NCBI GenBank assembly: GCA_946183625.1
Contig: CAMHCL010000036.1
Coordinates: 1 to 12,972, forward strand
Direction of reading: 5' to 3'
Length of the DNA stretch: 12,972 nucleotides
Source of the DNA: an uncultured Lachnospiraceae bacterium
GTDB lineage: Bacteria; Bacillota; Clostridia; Lachnospirales; Lachnospiraceae
Below the pieces are notes generated by a model. That model was not told the DNA's origin. It made no database searches and saw only the letters and a list, made by a program, of their open reading frames with translations. Within the stretch, counting starts at the first letter, position 1. Each line of letters starts with the position of its first letter. The position numbers and the translations under genes were made by a program. Of this stretch, positions 12,598 through 12,972 are shown piece by piece.

Positions 12598-12972
12598 TTA
12601 CTGCACGTCGCTGTGCTTCAAAACATCAATAACTCTTGCTACTGTAGCATACTGATTTGCCAGGAAATCCCCACTCCTGTAGGACACATCTGTAAGATCA
12701 TACAGAACGCTTCCATACAGTTTTTCCTTGAAATAAAGCGGCATCAGAATCATATTGAAATAATCATTTGTGATAAATTTATTATTGAATAAATGGTCGA
12801 TAGTCATCTCCTGCTCATGTTCAGGAACGCAAGTGATCCTGCCACCGGTCATGGCAACCTTGAGCCTTACATTGTCCGGTATCACAAATTCATCAAACTG
12901 CTTATGAACTATCGGTTCATCGTAAATGTATACGTAGGCATTCTTAACTCCGAAGATTGACAGGTTCTTAAC
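12598..12972 (-). CDS. C-terminal part of a larger sensor or regulator (partial)
   Basis: The frame is open to the window edge, giving the last 124 residues of a protein that starts outside the window; the GTG at 12885 is most likely an internal valine. The fragment begins V-K-N-L-S-I-F-G-V-K-N-A-Y-V-Y-I-Y-D-E-P and later has V-P-E-H-E-Q, L-F-N-N, and M-P-L-Y-F-K-E-K-L-Y-G-S-V-L-Y-D. This resembles, from memory, the GAF-like module that follows the LacI-type ligand-binding domain in Lachnospiraceae multidomain regulators, where a GGDEF domain often comes next; here the protein simply ends. It is 48 bases upstream of the GGDEF response regulator and in the same direction, so it may provide the sensory input of the cassette. 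The full domain layout cannot be seen. Confidence 0.7.
   Translation of the reverse strand, partial: VKNLSIFGVKNAYVYIYDEPIVHKQFDEFVIPDNVRLKVAMTGGRITCVPEHEQEMTIDHLFNNKFITNDYFNMILMPLYFKEKLYGSVLYDLTDVSYRSGDFLANQYATVARVIDVLKHSDVQ

Noticed and set aside
12598..12885. A separate small 95-residue gene starting at the GTG at 12885
   Set aside because: The frame stays open with coherent protein-like sequence to the window edge, so this is the end of a larger protein.

Overview
The window looks like chromosome from a Gram-positive anaerobe of the class Clostridia, most likely family Lachnospiraceae (Butyrivibrio/Coprococcus/Roseburia-like). This rests on recognised protein styles (a clostridial phosphotransacetylase, Lachnospiraceae-type hybrid kinases with a degenerate middle receiver, GGDEF/receiver multidomain proteins), purine-rich Shine-Dalgarno sites and moderate GC. 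No species can be fixed from the sequence alone. I see no rRNA, tRNA, IS element, CRISPR array or origin.

Layout. Bases 1-165 hold no gene, only short direct repeats and weak hairpins. A two-gene minus-strand operon follows (1697 down to 166): D-aminoacyl-tRNA deacylase, then an unusual fusion of an HD phosphohydrolase with a CinA C-terminal (PncC-type amidase) domain, overlapping by ATGA and driven by a near-consensus promoter. Phosphate acetyltransferase (1889-2896, plus strand) diverges from it and ends at a bidirectional terminator (2918-2948). From there to the window end everything is on the minus strand.

In transcription order (from 12972 down to 2954) the long minus-strand block holds: the C-terminal end of a probable sensor/regulator; a receiver-GGDEF-degenerate GGDEF-receiver protein; a six-TM hybrid histidine kinase with receiver and HPt domains; a six-TM hybrid histidine kinase fused to a C-terminal DegV (fatty-acid-binding type) domain; a patatin-like lipid acyl hydrolase; a decayed membrane-protein gene carrying three frameshifts; and the tRNA t6A-cyclising enzyme TcdA. 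Gaps in the signalling part are 1-62 bp, so cotranscription is likely.

How the genes may work together. The four signalling genes carry all parts of a multistep phosphorelay: two kinases, three intact receivers on three proteins' worth of modules plus one more in the GGDEF protein (four in total), and a single HPt. No DNA-binding output domain is visible. The outputs are a diguanylate cyclase, a DegV domain and, next door, a patatin lipase. My central inference is a membrane-lipid or acyl-chain signalling cassette feeding c-di-GMP output. The kinase-DegV fusion, a repeated D-V-M-E-F-x-P motif in the HPt kinase, and a split of catalytic and inhibitory c-di-GMP sites between the tandem GGDEF domains are the observations most worth following up.
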